DNA of 64,000 nt from Verrucomicrobiota bacterium (lineage in GTDB: Bacteria > Verrucomicrobiota > Verrucomicrobiia > Limisphaerales > UBA8199): the NCBI GenBank assembly GCA_012517205.1, contig JAAYVL010000022.1, forward strand, positions 21,384 through 85,383, given 5' to 3'. Every line of letters starts with the position of its first letter. The stretch's first letter is position 1. The translations under genes and the position numbers were made by a program. Under the pieces are notes generated by a model. That model searched no databases. It was not told the DNA's origin and was given only the letters and a program-made list of their open reading frames with translations. Shown one piece after another: positions 26,519 to 38,875 of this stretch.

Positions 26519-27430
26519 CTACGCGGCCCGCCACTTCAGCTCGACGACCTGCCCGTGCGCGCGGTGCGCGGGATCCATGCTCCGCAATTCGAGCCGCATC
26601 CCGCGCCGCTTCAAGGTCGCCAGCACCCACCCGGAAGGGTCTTCCGGGCGGAAGACATAGCCCAGCGCCGGCAGGTTGATCAGGTGAATGCCGCTGGGGT
26701 CCTGCTCCACGTGCCAGGAGTGGGTGTGGCCGTAGATATACGCCTTCACCTGTTTGCGCGGGCGGATGATGTTCAAAAACGCCTCCGAATCCTTGAGGTC
26801 GCTGCGTTTTGCCGTCGTGCCCACATTATGGTGAGCCAGGATTAACGTGGGCTTTTTCGGATGGTCGTCCAGCGTCCGGGCCAGCCAATCCAACTGCTCC
26901 GGCCCCAGCAATCCGGGCGTGGACAGGGTCTTTTCGAGCGAGTCCAGGATAATCCAGTTCACGCGCGGCGTCGGCAGCAGCGCAACCTGCCGGTCGGCCA
27001 GCGGTCGCGGGGGCGCGCCCCCGGCTTCCAGGACCGCCCGGAAACGCTCGCGGTTATCATGGTTGCCCATGGCGATGTAGACCGGGACCTGTCCCTGCCG
27101 CAACGGCTGCAACAGGCGCGCCAGGTGCTCATAATCCACGGATTGCCCGCTGTTAAAGGCGCAATCGCCGGTGATGATGACCCCCGCCGGGCGCTTGCGC
27201 AGGGCCAGCACCTCGCGCGTGGCCTGGGTGAAATGATCCGTCATGTTGATCCCGCGCTGAACCATGCTGGCATCCGCGGACAGGTGGATGTCGGACAGCA
27301 GCGCCCAGACATTCGGGTCCCGGCGTTGGGACGCGGCCAACAGCTCCGGCGCCAGCACCAGCGCCGCGCTGCCAACCAGGGTGCGAACGAGAAACTCACG
27401 ACGTGAAAGAGCAGGCAAATGTTTCGACAT
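26519..27430 (-). CDS. Tat-exported calcineurin-like metallophosphoesterase
   Basis: A 303-residue protein with a twin-arginine signal (LSRREFLVRTLVGSAALVLAPELLA). The dimetal phosphoesterase motifs occur in order: SDIHLS, ITGDCAFN, MGNHDNRERF, LILAHHNVG, and YGHTHSWH. The layout fits the class III cyclic-nucleotide-phosphodiesterase-like group, but substrate is not determined, and export argues against an intracellular cAMP role. It is divergent from lepB; the 124-bp spacer should hold both promoters. Confidence 0.85.
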   Translation of the reverse strand: MSKHLPALSRREFLVRTLVGSAALVLAPELLAASQRRDPNVWALLSDIHLSADASMVQRGINMTDHFTQATREVLALRKRPAGVIITGDCAFNSGQSVDYEHLARLLQPLRQGQVPVYIAMGNHDNRERFRAVLEAGGAPPRPLADRQVALLPTPRVNWIILDSLEKTLSTPGLLGPEQLDWLARTLDDHPKKPTLILAHHNVGTTAKRSDLKDSEAFLNIIRPRKQVKAYIYGHTHSWHVEQDPSGIHLINLPALGYVFRPEDPSGWVLATLKRRGMRLELRSMDPAHRAHGQVVELKWRAA

Positions 27431-27554
27431 GGTCTCTTCCTACCGCCGCCCGCCGGGTGACTCAAGCCAAAACGTTGAGGAACCCGCCGGAAATCTTTTT
27501 CGGGCTTGCCCGGGCGGCGGAACCGGCCCACTCTTGCCCCATCGCTTTTTTGGC

Positions 27555-28079
27555 ATGGCAACCAGCAACGAGGCAAAGACCGCGCCCGGTTGGGGGCAGC
27601 GCGCGCTCATCGGGCGCCATCCCCGGCGCACGCTGGTCCGCATTATCCTGCTGGCCATCACCTCGCTGATCCTCTTCCGCTACGTGCTCCTGCCCGTGCG
27701 CGTAAGCGGCGGAAGCATGCTGCCGACGTACAAAGAAAACGGCGTCAACTTCGTCAACCGCCTGGCGTACCTGTTCCACGAACCCCGGCGCGGGGATGTC
27801 GTCGCCGTCCGCCTGCTGGCGGGCGCGCACCGGCTGTACCTGAAACGGATCGTCGGCCTGCCGGGTGAAACCGTGGCCTTCCACCACGGCCGGCTGTTGA
27901 TCAACGGCCAGCCGCTGGCCGAACCCTACGTCAAGTTCCCCTGCGACTGGAATCAGAACCCCGTCCCGGTCGGGCCGGACCAATACTACCTGGTCGGAGA
28001 CAACCGGGACAATCCCCGGGAAGGACACGAGCAGGGCCGCGCGGCGCGCGCGCTCATCATCGGCAAAGTGCTCCTGTAA
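27555..28079 (+). CDS. lepB: Signal peptidase I
   Basis: A 174-residue, single-transmembrane (TLVRIILLAITSLILFRYVLL) protease that removes Sec signal peptides. The catalytic Ser is in SGGSMLPTY (S54) and the Lys general base in LYLKRIVGLPGE (K97). The box E signature YYLVGDNRDNPREG is present. Compared with E. coli it is short, with one N-terminal TM, as in many Gram-positives and Verrucomicrobiota. The ATG at 27555 is preferred; upstream in-frame sequence overlaps the divergent phosphoesterase. It is followed 4 bp later by the NTF2-like gene. Confidence 0.92.
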   Translation: MATSNEAKTAPGWGQRALIGRHPRRTLVRIILLAITSLILFRYVLLPVRVSGGSMLPTYKENGVNFVNRLAYLFHEPRRGDVVAVRLLAGAHRLYLKRIVGLPGETVAFHHGRLLINGQPLAEPYVKFPCDWNQNPVPVGPDQYYLVGDNRDNPREGHEQGRAARALIIGKVLL

Positions 28080-28083
28080 AATC

Positions 28084-28590
28084 ATGAAAGAATGGACGAT
28101 CCGCATCCTGCTGGTGGCGGCCCTGGCCGCGCTGGGGATCTGGGGCTGGCGCACGCTTCATCCCGACCCGGAACAGGTCATCCGGCGCCAGCTCCAGGAG
28201 ATGGCCAAAGCCGCATCGTTCACCGCGGAGCAGGGGCTGGCCGCCCAGGCCTGGTACGCCAGTTCGCTCCCCGAGTTCCTGGCCCTGGATATTGAAGTGA
28301 CGCTGCGCGTGCCCGGAGTCCCGGCTACCTTGAGCGGGCGGGACGAAGTGATGCAGTTGCTGACGGTCTCCCGCCGGGTTTGCCGCAGCCTTCGCCTCCG
28401 CTTGCCCGACCTCAAAATCAGCCTTGCCCCGGACCGGACAATGGCCGAGGTTTATGCCACGGGTGAAGCCGACGTGACCTATGCATCCGGCGAGAAGGCG
28501 TCTTTCTTGCAGGAACTGCGCCTGCGCCTGGTCAAGGTCAAGCAAGGCTGGATTGTCCAGCAGGTCGAGACGGTAAAAACGCTTACCTAA
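28084..28590 (+). CDS. Membrane-anchored NTF2/SnoaL-like protein
   Basis: A 168-residue protein with an N-terminal signal-anchor helix (ILLVAALAALGIWGW). The extracytoplasmic part (about residues 28-168) has the helix-then-sheet pattern of NTF2-like domains (PEQVIRRQLQEMAKAASF, LSGRDEVMQLLTVSRR, LRLVKVKQGWIVQQVETV). No catalytic residues can be named. It starts 4 bp after lepB and is presumably co-expressed with it. Its 3' end overlaps the end of rnr by 8 bp on the opposite strand. A role in secretion is only a guess from position. Confidence 0.75.
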   Translation: MKEWTIRILLVAALAALGIWGWRTLHPDPEQVIRRQLQEMAKAASFTAEQGLAAQAWYASSLPEFLALDIEVTLRVPGVPATLSGRDEVMQLLTVSRRVCRSLRLRLPDLKISLAPDRTMAEVYATGEADVTYASGEKASFLQELRLRLVKVKQGWIVQQVETVKTLT

Positions 28591-30781
28591 GGCGGCGATT
28601 TGCCGGGGGACCGCCGGCCCTGGAAACAGGGGGTGCCTTTCCCGACGGTTTCCCCGGCTTCGGCCGCCGCTCCCGGGCCGGCTCCGCCAGTTGAAAATCC
28701 ACCTGGCGCTGGCCGGTGTCCACTTTCGCCACCCGCACCTCCACCGTGTCGCCCAGCTTTAGCCCGCGCCGCGCACCGCGCCGGGGCGGCCGGCCCCGCT
28801 GGGCGTCGGGCGGCCCATCGCCGGCCCCCGCGCCTGCGGCCGGCACCAGCCCGCTTAGCCCCAGCCCCGGCACATCCACCCGGCATCCGAAGCTCCGCAC
28901 CTCGATCACCCGGGCCTCGTAGTGCTCCCGGTGCGCGGATTGAAGCTGCGCCGCCAGAAACGCGAACAGCTTCGCCTCCCGGCTGTCGCGCTCCGCGTCA
29001 TCGGAATTGCGCTCGGTCGCGGAAAGATGCTCCGCCATTTCCGGGAGCGGCCGGGCCGCCACGGGCCGCCCCGGCGGCCCCAACAGCGCCCGGTGAACCA
29101 CCAGGTCCGCGTAGCGCCGGATCGGCGAGGTGAAGTGCGTGTAATCCGGCTTGGCCAAACCGTAATGCCCGAGCGGCTCGACCGCGTAGCGCGCGCGCGG
29201 GAGCGACTTCAGGAACCCGATCTTGAGCGCCGGGCCGATCGGCAGCGTCGCGAGCCGCGCCAGCAGCTTCTGCGCCTCGCGCCGGTTCGACAGCCGGCCG
29301 CAGGGAATATGCTGGCTCCGCACTTCCTGGCGAAACTCCTCGAGCCGCGCCTCCTCCGGCGGCTCGTGGACGCGGTAAATCGCCGGGCCCGGCCGGGCCC
29401 GCAGCCGCCCGGCCGCCGCCTCGTTGGCCAGCAGCATGTATTCTTCGATGAGCTGGTGCGCGCTGTCGCTCGCCTCCCGCTCCAGGCGCAGCACCCGCCC
29501 GTGCGCATCCAGCCGGATCTTGAGCTCCGGGAAATCGAGCTCCAGCGCCCCCGCCTGGAATCGCGCCCGGCGGATTTTCCCGGCCAGCGCATGCGCGTCG
29601 TGCAGCATCTGCTCCAGCGGGTTGCGGGGCGGACGCGCCAGCAGGGCCAGCACCTCGCCGTAATCATACCGGCGCTGCGAGCGGATCACCGCGGAATAAA
29701 ACCGCGTCGCGCGCACCCGCCCGTCCGCCGTGAGCAGAAACTCCGCGCATTGGGTCAGCCGCTCCACCTGGGGCTTGAGCGAACACAACTCCTCGCTCAG
29801 CGCCGCGGGCAGCATCGGCACCACCCGGTCCACCAGGTACGTCGAGTTCCCCCGCCGGGCCGCCTCCTCGTCCAGCGCGCTGCCGGGCCGCACGTAATGC
29901 GACACATCGGCGATATGCACCCACAGCTTCCACTGTCCCGCCCCGGCGCGCTGCAGGCAGATGGCATCATCAAAGTCTTTCGCGTCGGACGGGTCTATGG
30001 TGATGACCGGGTGCGCGCGGCAATCCACCCGCCCGGCCCGGTCCGCCGGCGTCACTTCCCGCCCCAGCGCCTGCGCCTCCGCCAGAACCTTCCGGGGGAA
30101 ATGCAAGGGCAACTGGTACTGGCGGATGACCGAAAGCATGTCCACTCCCGCGGCGTCCGGCGGCCCCAGCACCTCGATGACCTCGCCCGCCGGCCCGGCC
30201 TGGCGCGGCGTCCACTCCCCCAAACGCACGACAACCTTATCGTTGACCCGCGCCGGGCGCCCGGTCTGGCGCGGCGGCGGCACGTGAATCTCGTGGCCGA
30301 TGCGCGGGTCATCCGGAAGCACGTAGAAGGATTGCCGGTTCCGCCGCAGCGTGCCGACTAATTGAGTGCGCGCCCGCTCCAGGACGCGCACGACCCGGCC
30401 GGCCGCCTCTTTTGCGCCCGTTCTCCGCGCCCGCGGCGGAGCGCCCTCCCGCCGCACCAGCACCCGGTCCCCATGCAGGGCCGGCGCCGTTGCCGGGCCG
30501 GGAATGCGAATGACCGGGATCCGGGGATCGTCCGCCTCCAAAAAACCCGTTCCCTGCCGGTTCATCCGAATGCGCCCCGGCACCAGTTCCGCCGCCCGCG
30601 GCAGCGTATAGCGGTTGCCCGGCCGGTTGCGCATGATTTGGCCGTTCCGCTCCATGCGCGCCAGCAGGCGCGCCAGGTCTTCCCGGCGATCGCGGCGGAA
30701 ACCCAGCCGCGCCCGCAATTCGGCGACATTCAGCGGCGCGGAGTTGGCCCGGCCAAGCAGGGATAAAATCTTCTCTTCCAT
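28583..30781 (-). CDS. rnr: Ribonuclease R
   Basis: A 732-residue 3'-5' exoribonuclease. An N-terminal winged-helix domain (about 1-60), cold-shock-type OB domains, the RNB catalytic domain with TIDPSDAKDFDDAICL (four metal-binding Asp), DVSHYVRPGSALDEEAARRGNSTYLVDRVVPMLP, and HFTSPIRRYADLVVHRALLG are all present. A C-terminal S1 domain (VIEVRSFGCRVDVPGLGLSGLVP...) ends in a basic tail (PKPGKPSGKAPP). It degrades structured RNA. It lies 81 bp downstream of the glycosylase gene on the same strand. Confidence 0.94.
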   Translation of the reverse strand: MEEKILSLLGRANSAPLNVAELRARLGFRRDRREDLARLLARMERNGQIMRNRPGNRYTLPRAAELVPGRIRMNRQGTGFLEADDPRIPVIRIPGPATAPALHGDRVLVRREGAPPRARRTGAKEAAGRVVRVLERARTQLVGTLRRNRQSFYVLPDDPRIGHEIHVPPPRQTGRPARVNDKVVVRLGEWTPRQAGPAGEVIEVLGPPDAAGVDMLSVIRQYQLPLHFPRKVLAEAQALGREVTPADRAGRVDCRAHPVITIDPSDAKDFDDAICLQRAGAGQWKLWVHIADVSHYVRPGSALDEEAARRGNSTYLVDRVVPMLPAALSEELCSLKPQVERLTQCAEFLLTADGRVRATRFYSAVIRSQRRYDYGEVLALLARPPRNPLEQMLHDAHALAGKIRRARFQAGALELDFPELKIRLDAHGRVLRLEREASDSAHQLIEEYMLLANEAAAGRLRARPGPAIYRVHEPPEEARLEEFRQEVRSQHIPCGRLSNRREAQKLLARLATLPIGPALKIGFLKSLPRARYAVEPLGHYGLAKPDYTHFTSPIRRYADLVVHRALLGPPGRPVAARPLPEMAEHLSATERNSDDAERDSREAKLFAFLAAQLQSAHREHYEARVIEVRSFGCRVDVPGLGLSGLVPAAGAGAGDGPPDAQRGRPPRRGARRGLKLGDTVEVRVAKVDTGQRQVDFQLAEPARERRPKPGKPSGKAPPVSRAGGPPANRRLR

Positions 30782-30862
30782 TTCAGGTGATTAGCCCCAG
30801 GTGAGGTGTCGGCGCGCAAAATGCACGGCGGCAGCCCCGCTGTCCAGCTTAATTGCGGCCGC

Positions 30863-31498
30863 TTAACCGACCCGCTTCGCCGCCGGCGGGTGCCGCCGCG
30901 ACACAAACAGGCTGCCCGCCAGGTAAAACCGCAGCGGCGCGTCCGCCGCCTTTTTCAAGCCCACCCGCACCGTGGTGATCATGGGGCCTCGTTTCCGGCG
31001 AAATTCTGCCACCGCCGGGTTTCGGGCCACAAACAACGCCGCCGCCGCGTCGCACAAATCAACGCCGTCCAGCCCCCGGTCAATAGCCATCGCCTGGCAC
31101 AGCTTGCCGGGGCCGCTGGTCAATTCCCGCGCACTCTCGGCCGACCGGTGCTCACGCATAAAGTCCTCTCCAAAAGCAACTTCCACCGCGCGAATCAGCA
31201 CCGCTTCGGCGACCCCCGCCGGCTGGCAAACCACGTTGGCGCAGAAATAATTGCCGTAAATCAAATACACATACCCATGCCCCGGCGCGCCGAACATTAC
31301 GCGATTCCGCGCCGTCAGCCCTGCGGCGCCATGACAGGCGGGATCCCCCACCAAATACGCCTCCGTCTCGACAATCGCGCCTCCACACGCCCCGTTGGCT
31401 GTGTTGCGAATCAACCAATGCCCCAGCAACGCCGGCGCGACCGTCCGGGCCGACGGCTCATAAAAACTCCGCGGGAGCGCCCGAAAACCATTCTTCAT
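30863..31498 (-). CDS. DNA-3-methyladenine glycosylase (AAG/MPG family)
   Basis: A 211-residue base-excision repair enzyme removing alkylated purines. RSFYEPSARTVAPALLGHWLI opens the family fold. The catalytic Glu is in GAIVETEAYLVGDPACHGAAG. MFGAPGHGYVYLIYGNYFCANVV and LTSGPGKLCQAMAIDR are family hallmarks. The ATG at 31496-31498 begins the conserved part; the upstream open frame runs through a G-rich intergenic tract and is rejected. Repeat copy 1 lies 162 bp upstream. Confidence 0.93.
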   Translation of the reverse strand: MKNGFRALPRSFYEPSARTVAPALLGHWLIRNTANGACGGAIVETEAYLVGDPACHGAAGLTARNRVMFGAPGHGYVYLIYGNYFCANVVCQPAGVAEAVLIRAVEVAFGEDFMREHRSAESARELTSGPGKLCQAMAIDRGLDGVDLCDAAAALFVARNPAVAEFRRKRGPMITTVRVGLKKAADAPLRFYLAGSLFVSRRHPPAAKRVG

Positions 31499-31660
31499 GC
31501 CCCGCCACTCTACGACCAAACCGCTTCCGCAACAACCCAACTCCTCCCGCAATCGCCCAACGAACTCCCCGCTCCCCCAATTCCGTCCCCGGACGCCATA
31601 TCCCCGCGCCCGCCCCTTTCCACGCCCGTTCATCTCCGTTCCGCTCCCCTCCCGATACGC

Positions 31661-31756
31661 CGTGTACAAGGGGTGTACAAGGGATGCTCACCGGAAGTTC
31701 ATAGGATTTTAGCTGGTACACCCGATGGGCATCCCTTGTACACCCCTTGTACACGG
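31661..31756 (-). repeat. TGTACAAG palindromic repeat, copy 1
   Basis: A 96-bp near-palindrome. Left arm 31661-31694 begins CGTGTACAAGGGGTGTACAA; right arm 31723-31756 is nearly its reverse complement (32 of 34 positions). Each arm carries two TGTACA words spaced 12 bp. The reverse complement matches copy 2 (59120-59215) at about 87 of 96 positions by eye. Both are intergenic. It could form a cruciform in DNA or a long hairpin in RNA. No transposase is adjacent. Confidence 0.85.
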
Positions 31757-31856
31757 GCAGGAGGCAGGTATGGTTTAGCCTGAAAAGACTGGAGTTATGT
31801 GATTGGGGAGGCAAAACGGATGGAAAGACGGTTTGCAGGGCCAGGATTCAGTTCAG

Positions 31857-31873
31857 TGTCCAAAAAATGGACA
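31857..31873. repeat. TGTCC/GGACA box associated with repeat copy 1
   Basis: TGTCCAAAAAATGGACA is a perfect inverted repeat (TGTCCA and TGGACA around a 5-A centre). Its reverse complement matches the box at 58997-59013 at 15 of 17 positions, and in both cases it sits about 100 bp from the 96-bp palindrome on the same side. It could be an operator or the outer end of the repeat. Confidence 0.6.
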
Positions 31874-32080
31874 GTATGGATAAGGGCAGAAAAGAGGAGC
31901 GGGTGATAGGGTAGGGTTGAGCGGCCTTATGGTTTCTGGCGAGGGAGAGGGTATTCGTTCGGCGGATTTCGAGTATGTCGGGGGGATTGGGGTTGTGGAC
32001 GGTTTTCAGCCGTCGGCCGGAGGGTTCCGCTGGCGTCACGAAGATATTGCGTTTTTTCAGGAAGATGTTAAGGTGGGGAT

Positions 32081-32236
32081 ATGGCTGGATATCGCAGGCC
32101 ACTTTCCCGCAGTGAATTGCGGCAAATAAGACGACAGAAGGGGCGCATCATTATTTGGTGCGGGGTGGCGGTGTTTTTAGCTTTGATTTCGGTGGTTGGC
32201 CTGGTTTGCCTGATGTACGAAATGGCCCCGCTTTGA
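32081..32236 (+). CDS. Small single-pass membrane protein (51 residues)
   Basis: ATG at 32081 follows an AGGTGGGG purine-rich site by a few bases, and the frame ends TGA at 32234-32236. The product has a very basic cytoplasmic part (YRRPLSRSELRQIRRQKGR) followed by one hydrophobic helix (IIIWCGVAVFLALISVVGLV) and a short tail. The positive-inside pattern, Shine-Dalgarno and clean composition make it more likely real than chance. It lies between repeat copy 1 and topB, 83 bp before the latter. Function is unknown. Confidence 0.55.
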   Translation: MAGYRRPLSRSELRQIRRQKGRIIIWCGVAVFLALISVVGLVCLMYEMAPL

Positions 32237-32319
32237 CCGGCGCGCCCGGCGGGTTCGCGTGCCGTCCTCCCGCATTGATTTGCCACGACCGTGGCTAAAG
32301 TGCTAGTGTGCCGGGTTAT

Positions 32320-35144
<2,825 letters not shown>

Positions 35145-35148
<4 letters not shown>

Positions 35149-36107
35149 ACGCGGCGGCCCCGGAACCGCCGGTCCCGGATGCGTGGATCGGGAAGTTCCT
35201 GCAGCACCTGGCGGCGGATCGCGGGGCCTCGGCGTACACGCAGCGCAATTACCGGCAGGCGCTGGAGGAGTTCTGCCGCTGGCGCCAGGCGGAGCGCCTG
35301 CCGCCGCCCGGGTGGGAGGCGTTGCAGCGGGATGATTTCCGCGCGTATGTGCGCTTCCTGGGGCGGCAGAACCTGAGCCGCGCCGCGGTTCAGCTTCGTT
35401 TCAGCGCCCTGCGGACCTTTTACCGGTTTCTCGTGCGGCGGGGGGCTGTGGCGGCGTCGCCCATCCGGAACCTGGCCCTGCCCAAGGTCGCGAAAAGGCT
35501 GCCCCGGTTTCTCACGCCGGAGCAGATGGCCGATCTGCTGGCCGCCCCGCTCAAGCTCCGGCCGCCCCCCGGGCAAGCCGATTCCGCCCGCGCGGCGGCC
35601 GTCCTCGCGGCCCGGCGCGATGTGGCGGTGCTGGAAACCATATATTCCTGCGGCCTGCGCATCAGCGAGCTGTGCGGGTTGACGGCGCAGGATATTGACT
35701 GGCATGAACGCGTCGTGCGCGTGCGCGGCAAAGGCAAAAAGGAGCGGCTCGTTCCCATCGGCGAACCGGCCCTGGCCGCCATTCGAAACTACTGGGCGCT
35801 GCTGCCCCAGGCGCCGGCCGGTGACGCCCCGGTTTTTCTGGCGGGACCAAAGAAGGCCGCCGCCATCGCGCCGCGGCAACTCCAATTGCGGCTGAAGAAA
35901 CACCTGGCGGCCGCGGGATTGGACCCGCACCTGACGCCCCATAAGCTGCGGCATAGCTATGCCACGCACCTGCTTGACGCGGGCGCGGACCTGCGCAGCG
36001 TTCAGGAACTGCTCGGGCATGCACACCTGGTCACGACCCAGGTCTATACCCACCTGACCACGGAACGGCTCAAGCGCGCCTACGACGCCGCCCACCCGCG
36101 GGCCTGA
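35145..36107 (+). CDS. Xer-type tyrosine recombinase
   Basis: A 320-residue recombinase of the XerC/XerD group, which resolves chromosome dimers or integrates elements. A SAM-like N-terminal DNA-binding domain (KFLQHLAADRGASAYTQRNYRQALEEFCRW) precedes the catalytic domain with Arg in CGLRISELCGL, HKLRHSYATHLL, the LLGHAHLVTTQVYTHL block and its Tyr nucleophile. A proline-rich insertion (PLKLRPPPGQADSARAA) widens the linker. The GTG start at 35145 overlaps the topB stop (GTGA). The Xer type and target site cannot be fixed from sequence alone. Confidence 0.9.
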
Positions 36108-36181
36108 ACCGGCGGCGCCCCGGCGGGCGGGCCGGGGGCGGGGCGCGCAAAATACTGGCAATTTGCCGGCGGGTCATTAGC

Positions 36182-38674
36182 TTGAGCCGCATGATGTACC
36201 CGAGCCCGATTTGGATCCGGACATGGAGCGTGCTGGCCGCGGGGTTGCTGGTGATTGAAATGTCGGGGCTGGCGCGCGCCGCCCTTTCCGCTCCCGTCAG
36301 CCGCCCCATCCGCGCCGTCCTGCGCGAACCGCTGCCGCCCGAGGAGTTGAGCCTCACGGAAGAGGCCGCCGAGGTGGTGGTGGCCGGCCCCACCTTTACT
36401 TACCGCGTGCAAAAAGCGACCGGGCTGGTCAGCGCCGTCCGGGTGGTGCGCGAGGGGCGGGAGGTCATCGCGTCCAGCGGCCCGGCGGAGCTCCAGTTGG
36501 ATCAATACCGGTTCGCTTCGGAATTCAACACCGGCAAGCTGGTCGTCGAGCGCGCGGGTAAAGACCAGGCGGTCCTGCGGGTGGAGGGGACGCTGCGCGA
36601 CCCGGCTCAACGCGGTCCGGAAGTGGATTACACGCTGCGGCATACGTTCTTCAATGATGGCGTGGTGGTGAGCGCGGTGAAGCTGACGCCGCGCGGGGAA
36701 TTGCGCGTGGAGCGGGAGTTGGTGTACCGGCTTTCCGCGCGGGGCCAGCTCAGCCACTACCTGCACAAGACCCGGGGCGAAAACGGCAGCGACGCGGTGC
36801 GGGGCAGCCTGCCGCCCGCCGGCCAGGCAGTTCGTTTTACGGCGGAGACTTCCTGCCTGCAGGTTTTCAGCCCGGCGGCGGCGCTGGCCATTTTTACCGA
36901 CGGCGGCGCATTGCACCTGAGCCAGCCGAAGCTGGACACGGCGGTGGTGGAAACCGCCGGGCCCGCGGACGGCCCGGGGCGGATTTCCCTGGCGCAGTAC
37001 CTGATACGGATCGCCCCCGGCGACCCGCCCCGCGTGCTGAAAGCGGGCGAGCCGCTCACCTTCCGGGTCGGCCTCAGCGTGGCCCCCAACCGGCGGCCGC
37101 ATCCCCGGATGCACGACCTGCGCATGTTCACCTGGATCGGGGATGAGAAACACCCTTACCCGACGGACGCGGAGATCAGCCGGGTCGCCCAGTTTGGTTT
37201 TACGCTGTTCCAGATGCACCGCGTGGGGACGCCCGGCCTGCCGCGCCCGCCCGCCGACGAGTTCATGCGGGTGCTGGACAAGGTGCATGAGCTGGGCCTG
37301 CTTTTTCTGTGGGAGGAGAACGCGGATTTGATGTATGACAGCGCGCCCGGGGTGCGGGAGTTGAAGGCCAAAGGCCAGTTCGCCCTCTGGCAGGGGTTCA
37401 ATTACGGCGGCCGCTACACCGCGGAGATGGACTCCTACTGCGACCTCATCGCCACCTGCCTGGCTTCCCCGAACGGCCTGGCCGAATACCGCCTGGCCAA
37501 CCTCGCGCGCATGATGGACCGGTACGCCGTGGACGGCATTTACCTGGACGACAACCTGGCTTACGGCAACTGCACGCTGGCGCGCGAGCATGGGCATCCG
37601 CGCGAGGTCTATGATTGCCTGATCGAATTGCATGAGATGAACTGGTGCCGCCGCGAGCTGTTGCGCCGCCGCTGCCCGCATACGGTGCTGGTCAGCCACA
37701 GCACGCGGGCTTTTGTCCTGCCGGTAGTGTGCAATTTCGACGCGCTGATCTATGGCGAAGGCTATTCCTTTGGTTCGCTGACGGATTACTGGAGCTATTT
37801 TGGCTTCGCCCATTGTCTTCCCGCCCAGGGCATGATCTGGCCCGGCGGCCAGGATATCGAGCGCTGCCCGGCGTCGCTGGTTTATAACTACGACCTGCTC
37901 ACCGGCGGGGGCCAATACAGCCAGATTGACTGGCGCCTCTTTCCGCACAAGTTTCCGCATGCCAAAGGCGTCACCCCCCCCGAACCCTTCTACACCCAGG
38001 CCTACAACCTGGCCCAGTATGACTTCGGAATGTACGAGTCCCGGATCTGGCGGTTTGTGGATGCCGCCGACCTGTTCGCGGCCACGGCGCCCCAAACGTT
38101 CGCGACGGTGTATCGCAACCAGACGTGGGGAGACTGGCTGATTCCCGTCGCCAACATGGCGAACCAGGACGTCAAGACCGCCCTGGCTTTTCATTCCCCC
38201 GAGGCGCTGGGATTCGAGCCGCATAAAGACTACGTGCTGTTCAACGTTCATCGGCGGCTCGCGCGGAAGTTGCGGGGCGACGCTCTGAACGCGGCGTTCA
38301 GCGACCTCGCTATTTCCGGGGGGAGCCTGCAGCTCTTTTACCTGCGTGAAGCGCCAGGGCAAGCGCCTTTCCATCTGTGGGGCGGCAAGCGAATCTCGGA
38401 GCGGTGGGATGCCTCGGCCCGCAAGCTCACGGTGAGCCTGGACGGCCCGGCGGGGCGGCAGGATACCGTGTTCCTGGCCGGGGCCAACCACGGTCTGCAA
38501 TTGGTTCTGGCCGGAGGCGCGCCGGCGCGGTTCTTCTTCGACCCGGCCCAGGGGCTGGTTCACGGGCAGGTGACCTTCACTGCCAAACCCCTGACCCTCG
38601 AAGCGCACTATTCCGTCAGCGGCACCAACCGGTTGCCCCACAAGGTGGCGGCGCCCGCAAGCCCGTACTTCTAA
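36182..38674 (+). CDS. Large secreted putative carbohydrate-active protein
   Basis: An 830-residue protein with a signal peptide (WSVLAAGLLVIEMSGLARA). Residues about 50-310 look like a beta-sandwich of the type preceding GH-D or GH31-like barrels (TYRVQKATGLVSAVRVVREG). A barrel-like region follows with acidic motifs LFLWEENADLMYDS, VDGIYLDDNLAYGN and DALIYGEGYS. A C-terminal beta-rich domain closes the protein. YLDDN and YGEGY are the best candidates for catalytic acids, as in related retaining hydrolases. The family is not recognised. It is convergent with a second such protein at 38876-41194. Confidence 0.68.
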   Translation: MSRMMYPSPIWIRTWSVLAAGLLVIEMSGLARAALSAPVSRPIRAVLREPLPPEELSLTEEAAEVVVAGPTFTYRVQKATGLVSAVRVVREGREVIASSGPAELQLDQYRFASEFNTGKLVVERAGKDQAVLRVEGTLRDPAQRGPEVDYTLRHTFFNDGVVVSAVKLTPRGELRVERELVYRLSARGQLSHYLHKTRGENGSDAVRGSLPPAGQAVRFTAETSCLQVFSPAAALAIFTDGGALHLSQPKLDTAVVETAGPADGPGRISLAQYLIRIAPGDPPRVLKAGEPLTFRVGLSVAPNRRPHPRMHDLRMFTWIGDEKHPYPTDAEISRVAQFGFTLFQMHRVGTPGLPRPPADEFMRVLDKVHELGLLFLWEENADLMYDSAPGVRELKAKGQFALWQGFNYGGRYTAEMDSYCDLIATCLASPNGLAEYRLANLARMMDRYAVDGIYLDDNLAYGNCTLAREHGHPREVYDCLIELHEMNWCRRELLRRRCPHTVLVSHSTRAFVLPVVCNFDALIYGEGYSFGSLTDYWSYFGFAHCLPAQGMIWPGGQDIERCPASLVYNYDLLTGGGQYSQIDWRLFPHKFPHAKGVTPPEPFYTQAYNLAQYDFGMYESRIWRFVDAADLFAATAPQTFATVYRNQTWGDWLIPVANMANQDVKTALAFHSPEALGFEPHKDYVLFNVHRRLARKLRGDALNAAFSDLAISGGSLQLFYLREAPGQAPFHLWGGKRISERWDASARKLTVSLDGPAGRQDTVFLAGANHGLQLVLAGGAPARFFFDPAQGLVHGQVTFTAKPLTLEAHYSVSGTNRLPHKVAAPASPYF

Positions 38675-38875
38675 CCGCCGGATTTCAGCTTCCGAAGGAA
38701 CCGGCAACCGCCCGCCGCGCGAAGGCGCGCCGCCTGCAAGCGTCTTTCCTTTTCCCCGCTGACCGCCTGCCTGCGGGCGGCGTGGTACGGGCGAAACCCG
38801 CGGGCGGGAAACGCTTTTGCCCGTTCGCCGGGCGCGGCGGGCTGCCGGGGCGGGTCTTTGATGGGTGCTCGGCGC

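Larger units (their letters stand above)
31499..32080. other. Non-coding region with palindromic repeat copy 1
   Basis: This 582-bp stretch holds no convincing gene. From 31500 to 31660 the + strand is C-rich (G-rich on the minus strand). Then come the 96-bp palindrome (31661-31756), about 100 bp of less GC-rich DNA, and the TGTCC/GGACA box (31857-31873). Two opposed frames between 31848 and 32129 have no family likeness and are taken as chance. Confidence 0.5.

Noticed and set aside
31848-32129. Two opposed short frames between repeat copy 1 and topB
   Set aside because: No conservation-like pattern, no ribosome site, and they cross the 51-residue frame that has one.
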